From Gemmatimonadota bacterium (GTDB taxonomy: Bacteria > Gemmatimonadota > Gemmatimonadetes > Gemmatimonadales > GWC2-71-9), in NCBI GenBank assembly GCA_003222085.1, contig QHUK01000001.1:158854-222853 (forward strand): DNA of 64,000 nt, read 5' to 3'. Shown in pieces: positions 42,523-50,113 of the stretch. How positions within the stretch are numbered: the stretch's first letter is position 1; the number at the start of each line of letters is the position of its first letter. The notes under the pieces were generated by a model, which saw only the letters and a program-made list of their open reading frames with translations, ran no database searches and was not told the DNA's origin. The translations under genes were made by a program, and so were the position numbers.

Positions 42523-43922
42523 GCGCGGAGCGCGGGACGGCCGATGGGGTGGCGCTGCTGGACCTGGGTCGCCAGGGCCAGCAGCGCCTCCTCGCCGAAC
42601 GGCTTGCCGACGATCTGCAGCCCCACCGGCAGCCCGTCGGGATCGAGCCCGCACGGCACCGACGCGACCGGGAGGCCGGTGAGACTCAACACGAACGTGG
42701 GCGCAATCCAATCCACGTACGTGTCCATTTTCCTGCCGGCCACGGTTTCAGGATAGTTCTGGTCCACCGGAAACGGCGGGACCGCCATGCACGGCGTGAG
42801 CAGGTGGTCGAACTTCCCGAAGAACTCGCGAAACAGGTGCCACATGCGACCGCGCGCCGCTTCCGCGGCGCCGAGGTCGCGGGTGGACGTGTCGAGCCCG
42901 GCGCGAATGTTCCCTGCGACATTGGCTCCGAACCGGTCGAGCTGCTCCATCCGCGGGAACATCTGCGCGACGAACCACAACCCCCGCAGTGCGAGGAACG
43001 CCTTTCGCCCGAACGACAGGTCGAGATCGATCTCCTCGACTTCCACGCCGAGCTCGCCGAGCCCGACCGCGGCGCGGCGGCACACCCGCTCGATCGCGGG
43101 ATCGATCCCGATCCCGGCGATGTCCGGGCAGTACGCGACCCGCAGGTCCGGTGGGATGCCACGGCCCGCCGCGGCGACGAAGTTGCGGCCGGCGGTAGGC
43201 TGGGAGAGGGGCGACAGCGGACTCGCACCGGCCACGGCCTGCAGCATCAGCGCCACGTCCTGGGCCGTACGCGCGACGGGGCCTTCGACCTGGAGCGTGT
43301 CCCAGGTCCAGTCCGCCGGAAAGGTCGGCACGAGCCCGACCGACGGCCTGAGTCCGACCACACCGCAGAACGACGCGGGAATACGGAGCGACCCGCCCAG
43401 GTCTGTCCCTTCGGCGAGCGCGATCATACCGGTGGCGAGGCCCGCGGCGCCACCGCCGGTCGAGCCGCCGGCGCTGCGCGTCGGGTCCCACGGGTTCCGC
43501 GTCCGGCCGAACACCTCGTTGAAGGTGTTCCCGCCGGCGGCGAACTCGGGGCAGTTTGTCTTGCCCAGAATGATCGCACCGGCGGCGCGCAATCGCTGCA
43601 CCACGAGGGCATCCTCAGTGGGAACATGGTCCCGGTAGAGCGGTGAGCCGTAAGTGGTGCGGAGGCCCGCGACGGGCGTGACGTCCTTGATGCCGACCGG
43701 CAGGCCCGCGAGCAGACCGACCTCCTCACGCCGCACCAGCCGCAGCTCGAGCTCGCCGGCGTCGTCGAGCGCCCGGGGGTTCAGGGTCACGACGGCGTTG
43801 ACGGCGGGGTTGTAGCGCTCGACCCGCTCGAGGCAGGCCTCGACGACCTCGACCGGCGAGACTTCGCGCGACGCGACGAGCCGCGCGAGCTCGGTAGCGG
43901 AGCGATCCGCTAGATCTTCCAT
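42519..43922 (-). CDS. Amidase signature-family hydrolase
   Basis: 467 residues from ATG 43922, overlapping the upstream cyclase gene by 13 bp. The Ser-cisSer-Lys triad is readable: K79 ('GLPVGIKDVTPVAG'), S154 ('SAGGSTGGGAAGLATG') and S178 ('EGTDLGGSLRIPASFCG'). It hydrolyses an amide to acid plus ammonia. The family includes GatA, aryl-acylamidases, and enzymes of hydantoin, barbiturate and biuret breakdown. As last gene of an operon with a Mo-hydroxylase, NCS1 transporter and cyclase-type hydrolase, it probably acts late in degradation of an N-heterocycle. The substrate is inferred only from context. Confidence 0.92.
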   Translation of the reverse strand: MEDLADRSATELARLVASREVSPVEVVEACLERVERYNPAVNAVVTLNPRALDDAGELELRLVRREEVGLLAGLPVGIKDVTPVAGLRTTYGSPLYRDHVPTEDALVVQRLRAAGAIILGKTNCPEFAAGGNTFNEVFGRTRNPWDPTRSAGGSTGGGAAGLATGMIALAEGTDLGGSLRIPASFCGVVGLRPSVGLVPTFPADWTWDTLQVEGPVARTAQDVALMLQAVAGASPLSPLSQPTAGRNFVAAAGRGIPPDLRVAYCPDIAGIGIDPAIERVCRRAAVGLGELGVEVEEIDLDLSFGRKAFLALRGLWFVAQMFPRMEQLDRFGANVAGNIRAGLDTSTRDLGAAEAARGRMWHLFREFFGKFDHLLTPCMAVPPFPVDQNYPETVAGRKMDTYVDWIAPTFVLSLTGLPVASVPCGLDPDGLPVGLQIVGKPFGEEALLALATQVQQRHPIGRPALRA

Positions 43923-44707
43923 TCTCCCGTGAACGCGACGGTGCGGCAGAACGCGGCTTCGCCTCCCTTGAACTTCCAGGGGAAACAGCCGACGATGAGG
44001 CGCTTGTTCTGGAGCTCGGGCGCGTCGATCTCGCCGCCCAGGTTCTCGATGTGGATGCAGTCCTTCGGGAACAGCGCGTTGTGGGTGAGCTGGTAGGCGG
44101 AGTCGGGGAACATCTTCTCGACCGCCGCTTTGCCGCCGAATTTCTGCTCGGCCTTGGCGCGCACCTTGTCGCACTGGCCGTGGGCGCCTTTCCCAAGAAA
44201 GCGTCCTATCGGAAGGTTCATGGGGTGGTCGGTCGAGACGCAGTCGACCCCCCACACGTGGATCTTCTTCTCCAGCAGCCACGGCACGAGGTCGGGGTGC
44301 GCGCCGGGGTGATAGTGGTAATAGCGCTCCTCGTCCGGGGTGGCGCCGAAGTCCGCGTAGCGGTGCCATCCGGTGTGCAGCAGCACGAGGTCGCCGGGCT
44401 TCACCTGGACCCGCTGCTCGATCATCTGGGGGGTGTACACCGCCAGCTCATCCATCGCGTCGCGCAGATCCACGATCACGCCCGGGCCGCACAACCACTC
44501 GAGCGGTAGCTCGTCGATCGTCTTGCCGGCGGTGACGAAATGGCGTGGCGCGTCGAGGTGCGTCCCCATGTGGTTCGACGTCATGATGTACTGCGCGTTC
44601 ACGCCGTGCTCGGCTTTGCGCTTGATGTACTTGACCTCGAACGGCGGGTAGTAGGGCCAGAAGGAGGAGCGCTCGTTCAACGGCTGAGAGAGATCGTAGA
44701 TTTTCAT
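43910..44707 (-). CDS. Cyclase-family (PF04199) metal-dependent hydrolase
   Basis: 265 residues. The metal-binding motif HMGTHLDAPRH (46-56) is the HxGTHxDxPxH signature of kynurenine formamidase, isatin hydrolase and related enzymes. H197-type residues follow in the C-terminal half ('LTHNALFPKDCIHIENLGGE'). These enzymes open lactam or formamide bonds using Mn or Zn. The long form (265 versus about 210 for kynurenine formamidase) is closer to isatin hydrolase and related cyclases. It lies between the NCS1 transporter and the amidase, consistent with ring opening after Mo-dependent hydroxylation. Confidence 0.92.
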   Translation of the reverse strand: MKIYDLSQPLNERSSFWPYYPPFEVKYIKRKAEHGVNAQYIMTSNHMGTHLDAPRHFVTAGKTIDELPLEWLCGPGVIVDLRDAMDELAVYTPQMIEQRVQVKPGDLVLLHTGWHRYADFGATPDEERYYHYHPGAHPDLVPWLLEKKIHVWGVDCVSTDHPMNLPIGRFLGKGAHGQCDKVRAKAEQKFGGKAAVEKMFPDSAYQLTHNALFPKDCIHIENLGGEIDAPELQNKRLIVGCFPWKFKGGEAAFCRTVAFTGEWKI

Positions 44708-44741
44708 TGCAAAACGCTCCTCGACTGATGAGTTCCTCGAT

Positions 44742-44761
44742 CCCCGGGCTTTCGCCCGGGG
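44742..44761. repeat. CCCCGGGC hairpin (TTTC loop)
   Basis: Arms CCCCGGGC and GCCCGGGG with loop TTTC, followed by GTCAG as at 15648. It lies in the 80-bp gap between the NCS1 and cyclase genes, 30 bp from the next copy. Confidence 0.7.
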
Positions 44762-44787
44762 TCAGCTTGCGTGCCGATGTGGTTCAA

Positions 44788-46275
44788 CTAACCCCGGGCG
44801 CCAGCCCGGGGGACACCCGACGCCTCCCTACGCATTAGCCACCAATAGACGCCGAACGACACGATGGTCGCAGAAAACCACGCCTCGTCGAACAGGAACC
44901 GCAGCCCGGGATGGGTGAGTCCAGCGAGCGCCACCACGATCCCGGCGACCAGCGCCACGACCGCGTGCCGGTTCACGCCGCCCACGTACGTGTAGATGCC
45001 GTCCTCGGTGTAGAGATCGCGTAGCGACAGCACGCCGCGCCGGATGACCAGGTAATCGCACATGATCACGCCGCCCACCGCGCCGAGCAGCCCGGAATAC
45101 GTGATCAACCACGCCTGGTACATGTCGAGCAGCTTCCACGGAAAGATGAGGATGCCGATCGCGGCGGCGATCACGCCCCCGAGCCTGAAACTGACGCGCC
45201 GCGGGGCCAGGTTCGCGAACCCGTTCGCCGGAGCAACGATGTTCGCCGCAATGTTGGTCGTGAGCGTCGCGACCAGGATCGCCACCATCGCCACGATCCC
45301 GAGCAACGGGCTCCGCGACTCGGCGGTGAGCTGGGCCAGCAGATCCACCGGATTCCAGATCGCCCGTCCGTACAGCATCACCGTGGCGCTCGTGACGGCC
45401 ACGCCGATGAACGCGAACAGCGGCATGGTGGTGAGCAGGCCGAGCGCCTGGCCCACCGCCTGGTCGCGCTGGCTCTTCGCGTAGCGGGTGAAGTCCGGGA
45501 TGTTGAGCGACAGCGTCGCCCAGTAGCCCACCATCGCCGTGACCCAGGGGACGAACACGCCGAAGAACGAAGCCCGCGCGGTGGCGGGACGCAGCGCGTC
45601 CGCCCGCTCGAGAATCGTGCCGATGCCGCCCACCTTCCCCGCCGCCCAACCGAGCAGCGCCAGCCCCGTGATGATGAGAAACGGCGCCGAGAGCGTCTCC
45701 AGCCACTTGATGCTCTCCGTCCCCGCCAGCACGAAGTAAAGATTGATTGCCCAGAAGAGCAGGAAGCTCAGGAAGTACGGCAGACCGTACCCCATGAACC
45801 GCCAGTCGCCACCCAGCGCACTCCACGTCGGCCACAGGATTCCGAGCAGCGCATTGATCGCCAACCCGCCGATCCAGGTCTGGATGCCGAACCATCCGCA
45901 CGCGACCACCGCCCGCAAGAGCGACGGGATGTGCGCGCCGCGCGTGCCGAATGCGGCGCGGGCGAACACGGGGAACGGAATCCCGTAGCGCGTCCCCGCG
46001 TGGGCGCTGATCACGAGCGGCACGAGCACGATCATGTTGCCCGACAGGATCGCAACGAGACTCTGCCACCAGTTCATCCCGGCGGCGATCATGCTCGCGG
46101 CGAGCATGTAGGTGGGAATGCACACACTCATCCCGATCCAGAGCGACGCGATGTGCCACACGTTCCAGGTGCGCTGGCCGATCCCCGTGGGCGCCAGGTC
46201 GGCGTTCACGAGTGGCCCCGGGGGCAAGGGGGCGGCGAGCTCGACCATGTCCCGTTGCATGTTCGGAATGGTCAT
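44788..46275 (-). CDS. NCS1-family nucleobase/hydantoin/allantoin transporter
   Basis: 495 residues, 12 predicted membrane helices. The N-terminus 'NVWHIASLWIGMSVCIPTYM' and 'FARAAFGTRGAHIPSLLRAV' are typical of NCS1 symporters. Further marks are 'TWIGGLAINALLG' and 'NIAANIVAPANGFANLAPRR'. Family members import purines, pyrimidines, hydantoins or allantoin with Na+ or H+. The gene lies inside the Mo-hydroxylase/cyclase/amidase operon, and the purine operon is 10 kb away, so the cargo is probably the heterocycle degraded here. Its last codons (AGARG) are formed by the repeat hairpin at 44792. Confidence 0.93.
   Translation of the reverse strand: MTIPNMQRDMVELAAPLPPGPLVNADLAPTGIGQRTWNVWHIASLWIGMSVCIPTYMLAASMIAAGMNWWQSLVAILSGNMIVLVPLVISAHAGTRYGIPFPVFARAAFGTRGAHIPSLLRAVVACGWFGIQTWIGGLAINALLGILWPTWSALGGDWRFMGYGLPYFLSFLLFWAINLYFVLAGTESIKWLETLSAPFLIITGLALLGWAAGKVGGIGTILERADALRPATARASFFGVFVPWVTAMVGYWATLSLNIPDFTRYAKSQRDQAVGQALGLLTTMPLFAFIGVAVTSATVMLYGRAIWNPVDLLAQLTAESRSPLLGIVAMVAILVATLTTNIAANIVAPANGFANLAPRRVSFRLGGVIAAAIGILIFPWKLLDMYQAWLITYSGLLGAVGGVIMCDYLVIRRGVLSLRDLYTEDGIYTYVGGVNRHAVVALVAGIVVALAGLTHPGLRFLFDEAWFSATIVSFGVYWWLMRREASGVPRAGARG
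44792..44811. repeat. CCCCGGGC hairpin forming the 3' end of the NCS1 gene
   Basis: Arms CCCCGGGC and GCCCGGGG with loop GCCA. The transporter's last codons and the base next to its TAG (44790-44788) lie in the hairpin, so the repeat seems to have replaced the original C-terminus. Confidence 0.7.
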
Positions 46276-46296
46276 GGGATCAAGCGTCCGTTTGTT

Positions 46297-46387
46297 CCCA
46301 CGCCGAGGCGTGGGCCCGGCGAGACACTGTGCTGAAGCACAATGTCCTTCAGGACAGCGCTTCGCCGGGCCCAGGCTTCAGCCTGGG
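46297..46387. ncRNA. Five-stem structured element, copy 1
   Basis: Contiguous pairings: P1 CCCACGC/GCGTGGG (46297-46314, loop CGAG); P2 CCCGGCGA (46315-46322) with TCGCCGGG (46362-46369); inside P2, P3 TGTGC/GCACA (loop TGAA, 46328-46341) and P4 TGTCC/GGACA (loop TTCA, 46343-46356); then P5 CCCAGGC/GCCTGGG (loop TTCA, 46370-46387). Stems abut without gaps, and unpaired joints beside P2 are 5 nt on each side. The same plan with other stem sequences recurs at 58008-58094. On the minus strand it lies in the leader of the NCS1 gene, ending 21 bp before its ATG. A REP/MITE-like DNA element is the alternative. Confidence 0.65.
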
Positions 46388-46399
46388 AATAGAGCGGGT

Positions 46400-47296
46400 T
46401 CACGAGGGATTTCCCTCCGCCCGCTCGAACGCCCGCGCCAGCGCCCGGCGCGTGAGCACCGCGACGAGCTGGCGCCGGTACGCGGCGGATGCGTGGATGT
46501 CGGAGGGGGGGTCCACGTCGCGCGTGGCGGCGGCGTCGGCTGCGGCCCGTAGCAGCTCCTCCGACAAGGCCTGGCCGGCGAGGGTCTTCCCGGCCTCGGT
46601 GGCGAGCACCGGCCCGTCCCCTACGCTCAGGAAGGTGATCCGCGCCGCCGTGCAACGACCGCGCGCGTCGAGCGTCACCACGGCCGCGACCCCTACCAGC
46701 GCATAGTCGCCGTGGCGGCGCGCCAGTTCGAGGAACGCCGTCCCACTCCGGGGGAGGAGCGGCGGGACGGCGATTTCCACGAGCAGCTCGCCCGGCTGGA
46801 GCGCCGTCTCGAGCAAACCCTTGAAGAACTCGCTCGCGGGGACCGAGCGCTCGCCCGTCGCGCTCCTCGCGCGAAAGCGGGCCTCGAGGGCGAGCATCAC
46901 CGCCGGCAACTCGGCCGATGGATCGGCGTGGGCAATACTGCCTCCCACCGTGCCGCGGTTGCGGATCTGGGGATGCGCGATCGACGGCATCGCCTCGGCG
47001 AGGAGCGGCGCCGCCCGCGCCACCAGTTCGCTCCGCTCCACAGCCCGCTGACGCGTCATCGCCCCGATCGCGGTGGCCCCCCCGCCCCGCCCGTCGCGCT
47101 CGGAGCGGATGTAGGACAGCTCGCCGACGCGATTCAGATCCACGAGCGCCGCAGGCCGGGCCAGACGGAAGTTCATCGCCGGGATCAGGCTCTGGCCGCC
47201 CGCCAGCGGCTTCGCGTCGGCGCCGTGCTCGGCGAGCAGCGCCAGGGCCTCGTCCAGCGTGGCCGGGGTGAAGTAGTCGAAGGGTGCCGGCTTCAT
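46400..47296 (-). CDS. Mo-hydroxylase FAD-binding subunit, cluster 2
   Basis: 298 residues from ATG 47296, overlapping the large-subunit stop as ATGA. FAD motifs 'LAGGQSLIPAMNFRLARP' and 'NRGTVGGSIAHADPSAELPA' are intact, and the C-terminal domain has 'DIHASAAYRRQLVAVLTRRA'. It is the same subunit type as the product of 9788-10654, but a clearly separate paralogue. It receives electrons from the 2Fe-2S subunit of the second cluster. Confidence 0.95.
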   Translation of the reverse strand: MKPAPFDYFTPATLDEALALLAEHGADAKPLAGGQSLIPAMNFRLARPAALVDLNRVGELSYIRSERDGRGGGATAIGAMTRQRAVERSELVARAAPLLAEAMPSIAHPQIRNRGTVGGSIAHADPSAELPAVMLALEARFRARSATGERSVPASEFFKGLLETALQPGELLVEIAVPPLLPRSGTAFLELARRHGDYALVGVAAVVTLDARGRCTAARITFLSVGDGPVLATEAGKTLAGQALSEELLRAAADAAATRDVDPPSDIHASAAYRRQLVAVLTRRALARAFERAEGNPS

Positions 47297-49647
47297 CGCG
47301 CCTCCTGCATCAGCTCGAACAGCCGGTTCGGGCTGAGGGGGATCTCGCGGATCTCGACGCCCGTGTCGGCGAGCGCATCCTCCACTGCCTGCGCGAACAG
47401 CGCGCCGGTGGGGATGGCGCCCGCCTCGCCCACGCCCTTGGCGCCCACGGGGTTGAGCGGCGAGGGCGTCTCCCGGTGGGTCGTCTCGACGTTCGGCACA
47501 TCGGTCGCCGTGGGGAGGAGATAGTCCATGAACGAGGCATTGAGCAGCTGCCCCTCTTCGTCGTACACGAGCTGCTCGTAGAACGCGTTCCCGATGCCGT
47601 GCGCCACGCCACCGTGAATCTGCCCCTCCACGATCATCGGATTGATCACGCGCCCGCAGTCGTGCACGACAACGTAGCGCTTGATCTCGACCTGCGCCGT
47701 TTCCGGGTCCACTTCCACCACCATCGCATGGACGCCGTTCGCGGTGCTGCCGCGGTCGGGCCCGAAGTACGCGGTGGCCTCGAGGCCCGGCTCGGTGCCC
47801 GGCCGCACCGCGCCGCGCAGTGGATTCGCCTTGAGCGCCAGGGCTCCGAGCGCGAGCCCGCCGCCCGGGTCGCCGCGCACGTGCACGCGCCCGCCGTCGA
47901 GCACGAGGTCCGCCGCCGCGGCTTCGAGCTCGCGGCTCGCCAAGTCGAGCACCTTGGCGCGCACGGCGACGGCGGCAGCGTGACACGCGCTGCCCGCCAC
48001 GACGGCGCCGCGACTCGCGAACGTCCCCGTGCCCCAGTGGAACTCGCGCGTGTCGCCCGTCACGACGTGTACCTCTCCCGCGTCCACGCCGAGCACCTCG
48101 GCCACGATCTGGGCGAACACCGTGAAGTGCCCCTGCCCTTGCGTCCCGACCCCCGTCGCGAGGCGCACGCGCCCGCTCGGCTCCACGGTGACCCGCGCGC
48201 CCTCATAGGGGCCGATCCCCGTCCCCTCGACGTAGCAGACCACGCCGATCCCGACGTGGCGCCCCGCCGCCCGCAGCCGGGGCTGCTCCTCGCGTACGAA
48301 GCGTCCGTAATCGATGGCCTTGAGCGCTGCGTCGAGTGCGGGCTCGTAGTCGCCGCTGTCGTAGGTGAGGGGCGCGGAGTCCTGAAACAGGATGTCGTTG
48401 TTGAACGGGAACTGGTCGGGTCGAAGGAGGTTGCGGCGGCGGATCTCGGCGCGGTCGATCCCGAGCTCCCTGGCCGCGAAATCCAACAGGCGCTCGATCA
48501 CGAACACACCGTGCTGGCGCCCCGCGCCCCGGACGGGCGTGACGATCGTCTTGTTCGTGAAGACCGCGGTGAACTCGCTTTCGTAGCTCGGGATGTCGTA
48601 GGGCCCGAGGAGCGTACACTGGCTGTTGATCGGGACGGTCAGCCCGTAGGGATCGTAGGCACCGGTGTCGTGCAGGAAGACGTCCTTCACGCCGAGGACC
48701 GTGCCGTCCTTCGCCACGGCGAGCTCGGCGTCGTGGATCTGGCCGCGCTCCTGGGTCGTGGCGAAGAAGTTCTCCTGCCGATCCTCCGTCCATTTGACGG
48801 GACGGCCCAGCCGCATGGCGGCCCACGGCACCAGCACCTCCTCGGGATAGAACATCATGATCTTCGGCCCGAACCCGCCGCCCACGTACGGCGCGACGAC
48901 CCGCACCTGCGATTCGAGCAGGCCGAGCAGCTGGGCGAGGCCGTTCCGAATGGGAATCGGCGCCTGGGTGGTATCCCACACCGTCAGCTCTTCGGCGCGC
49001 TGGTCCCAGTGCGCCGCGACGGCGCGATTCTCGATCGCCGCCGACGCCCCGCGATCGTAGCGGAAGCGCCGCTTGATGATCGCGTGGGCGCGTGCCTTGG
49101 CCCTCGCGTAGTCCCCTTTTCGCTGCACCGCGTGGGCCGCGAGGTTCGAGGGGAGGTGCTCGTGCACGCGGGGCGTCCCCGGCGCGAGCGCGGCCTCGAG
49201 GTCCACCACGGCGGGCAGGGGCTCCGCCTCGACCACGATGTCGTCGAGCGCATCTTCGGCCAGGTAGCGGCTCTCCGCCACGACCATCGCTACGGCCTCA
49301 CCCACATGCCGGACCTTGTCCTTCGCGAGCGGGACCTGGGTGCAGGGGTTGAACACGAGACCGGCGATGGGCGGGGGCGGAACGAGTAGCGGGCCGGGGC
49401 GCCAGTAGTCGCCCAGGTCCGCCGCGGTGTATACCGCCACGACTCCGGGCCGGCCGCGCGCGGCGGAAGCGTCGACGCTCGTGAGACGGGCGTGGGCGTG
49501 CTGGCTGCGCAGGAAGGCGACGTGCAGCATCCCGTCGAGCCGCACATCGTCGACGAAGAGTGCGCGCCCGGTGAGGAGCCGCGCGTCCTCGCTGCGACGC
49601 ACGCGCTCACCGATCCCGCTACGCGCGCGGCGAGGAGGGGGCGCCAC
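47293..49647 (-). CDS. Mo-hydroxylase large subunit, cluster 2 (PVRGAGR loop)
   Basis: 784 residues of the xanthine oxidase/CoxL family. It has GGGFGPK (256-262) for the cofactor, 'GVGTQGQGHFTVFAQIVAEV' and the catalytic Glu region 'AKGVGEAGAIPTGALF'. The active-site loop is PVRGAGR at 371-377, where form II CoxL has AYRGAGR and form I AYxCSFR, so the substrate pocket differs from cluster 1. It overlaps the small-subunit gene by 29 bp. Operon partners (NCS1 transporter, cyclase, amidase) suggest hydroxylation of an N-heterocycle, not CO. Confidence 0.94.
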   Translation of the reverse strand: MAPPPRRARSGIGERVRRSEDARLLTGRALFVDDVRLDGMLHVAFLRSQHAHARLTSVDASAARGRPGVVAVYTAADLGDYWRPGPLLVPPPPIAGLVFNPCTQVPLAKDKVRHVGEAVAMVVAESRYLAEDALDDIVVEAEPLPAVVDLEAALAPGTPRVHEHLPSNLAAHAVQRKGDYARAKARAHAIIKRRFRYDRGASAAIENRAVAAHWDQRAEELTVWDTTQAPIPIRNGLAQLLGLLESQVRVVAPYVGGGFGPKIMMFYPEEVLVPWAAMRLGRPVKWTEDRQENFFATTQERGQIHDAELAVAKDGTVLGVKDVFLHDTGAYDPYGLTVPINSQCTLLGPYDIPSYESEFTAVFTNKTIVTPVRGAGRQHGVFVIERLLDFAARELGIDRAEIRRRNLLRPDQFPFNNDILFQDSAPLTYDSGDYEPALDAALKAIDYGRFVREEQPRLRAAGRHVGIGVVCYVEGTGIGPYEGARVTVEPSGRVRLATGVGTQGQGHFTVFAQIVAEVLGVDAGEVHVVTGDTREFHWGTGTFASRGAVVAGSACHAAAVAVRAKVLDLASRELEAAAADLVLDGGRVHVRGDPGGGLALGALALKANPLRGAVRPGTEPGLEATAYFGPDRGSTANGVHAMVVEVDPETAQVEIKRYVVVHDCGRVINPMIVEGQIHGGVAHGIGNAFYEQLVYDEEGQLLNASFMDYLLPTATDVPNVETTHRETPSPLNPVGAKGVGEAGAIPTGALFAQAVEDALADTGVEIREIPLSPNRLFELMQEAR

Positions 49648-50110
49648 AGGCGAGTCTCACGGCCGCGACGATGTTCTGGTAGCCCGTGCAGCGACACAGA
49701 TTCCCGGACAGGGCCTCGCGGATCTGACGCTCGTCCGGATCGGGGTGCTCGCGTAGGAACGGCACAAGCGTCATGAGGACGCCCGGGGTGCAGAAGCCGC
49801 ATTGCAGGCCGTGAGCCTCCCGAAACGCGGCCTGGAGCGGGTGCAGCGTCTCGCCCGAGCCGTCCGACAGACCCTCGACGGTCGTGACGTCGTGCCCGTC
49901 CGCCTGGACGGCGAACATCAGACACGAGCGTACCGCGTCGCCGTCCAACAGGACCGTACAGGCGCCGCACACGCCGTGCTCGCACCCGACGTGCGTGCCG
50001 GTGAGGCCCAGCTCGTGGCGCAGGAAGTCGGAGAGGAGCAGCCGCGGCTCGACGGCGCGCCGGTGCCGGACGCCGTTGACGGTGACCTCGACGTTCGCGT
50101 GCGGGTCCAC
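49619..50110 (-). CDS. Mo-hydroxylase 2Fe-2S subunit, cluster 2
   Basis: 163 residues. The plant-ferredoxin cluster is formed by 'GTHVGCEHGVCGACTVLLDG' plus 'VRSCLMF', and the second cluster by '[12 protein letters not shown]' plus '[17 protein letters not shown]'. It lies only 3 bp downstream of the S46 peptidase stop, so the peptidase and hydroxylase genes are probably on one transcript. It overlaps the large-subunit start. Confidence 0.95.
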   Translation of the reverse strand: MDPHANVEVTVNGVRHRRAVEPRLLLSDFLRHELGLTGTHVGCEHGVCGACTVLLDGDAVRSCLMFAVQADGHDVTTVEGLSDGSGETLHPLQAAFREAHGLQCGFCTPGVLMTLVPFLREHPDPDERQIREALSGNLCRCTGYQNIVAAVRLACGAPSSPRA

Positions 50111-50113
50111 GAC

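Noticed and set aside
42519..44369. 616-codon frame apparently fusing extra sequence to the amidase
   Set aside because: The first 149 residues overlap the cyclase gene in another frame; the real start is ATG 43922.
46297..46387. tRNA or tRNA-like cloverleaf
   Set aside because: Four hairpins suggested a cloverleaf, but there is no T-loop GTTCRANNC, no anticodon-arm geometry and no CCA-type acceptor stem.
47284..49389. 701-codon plus-strand frame opposite the cluster-2 large subunit
   Set aside because: Shadow frame; composition is His/Arg/Asp-rich and without motifs.
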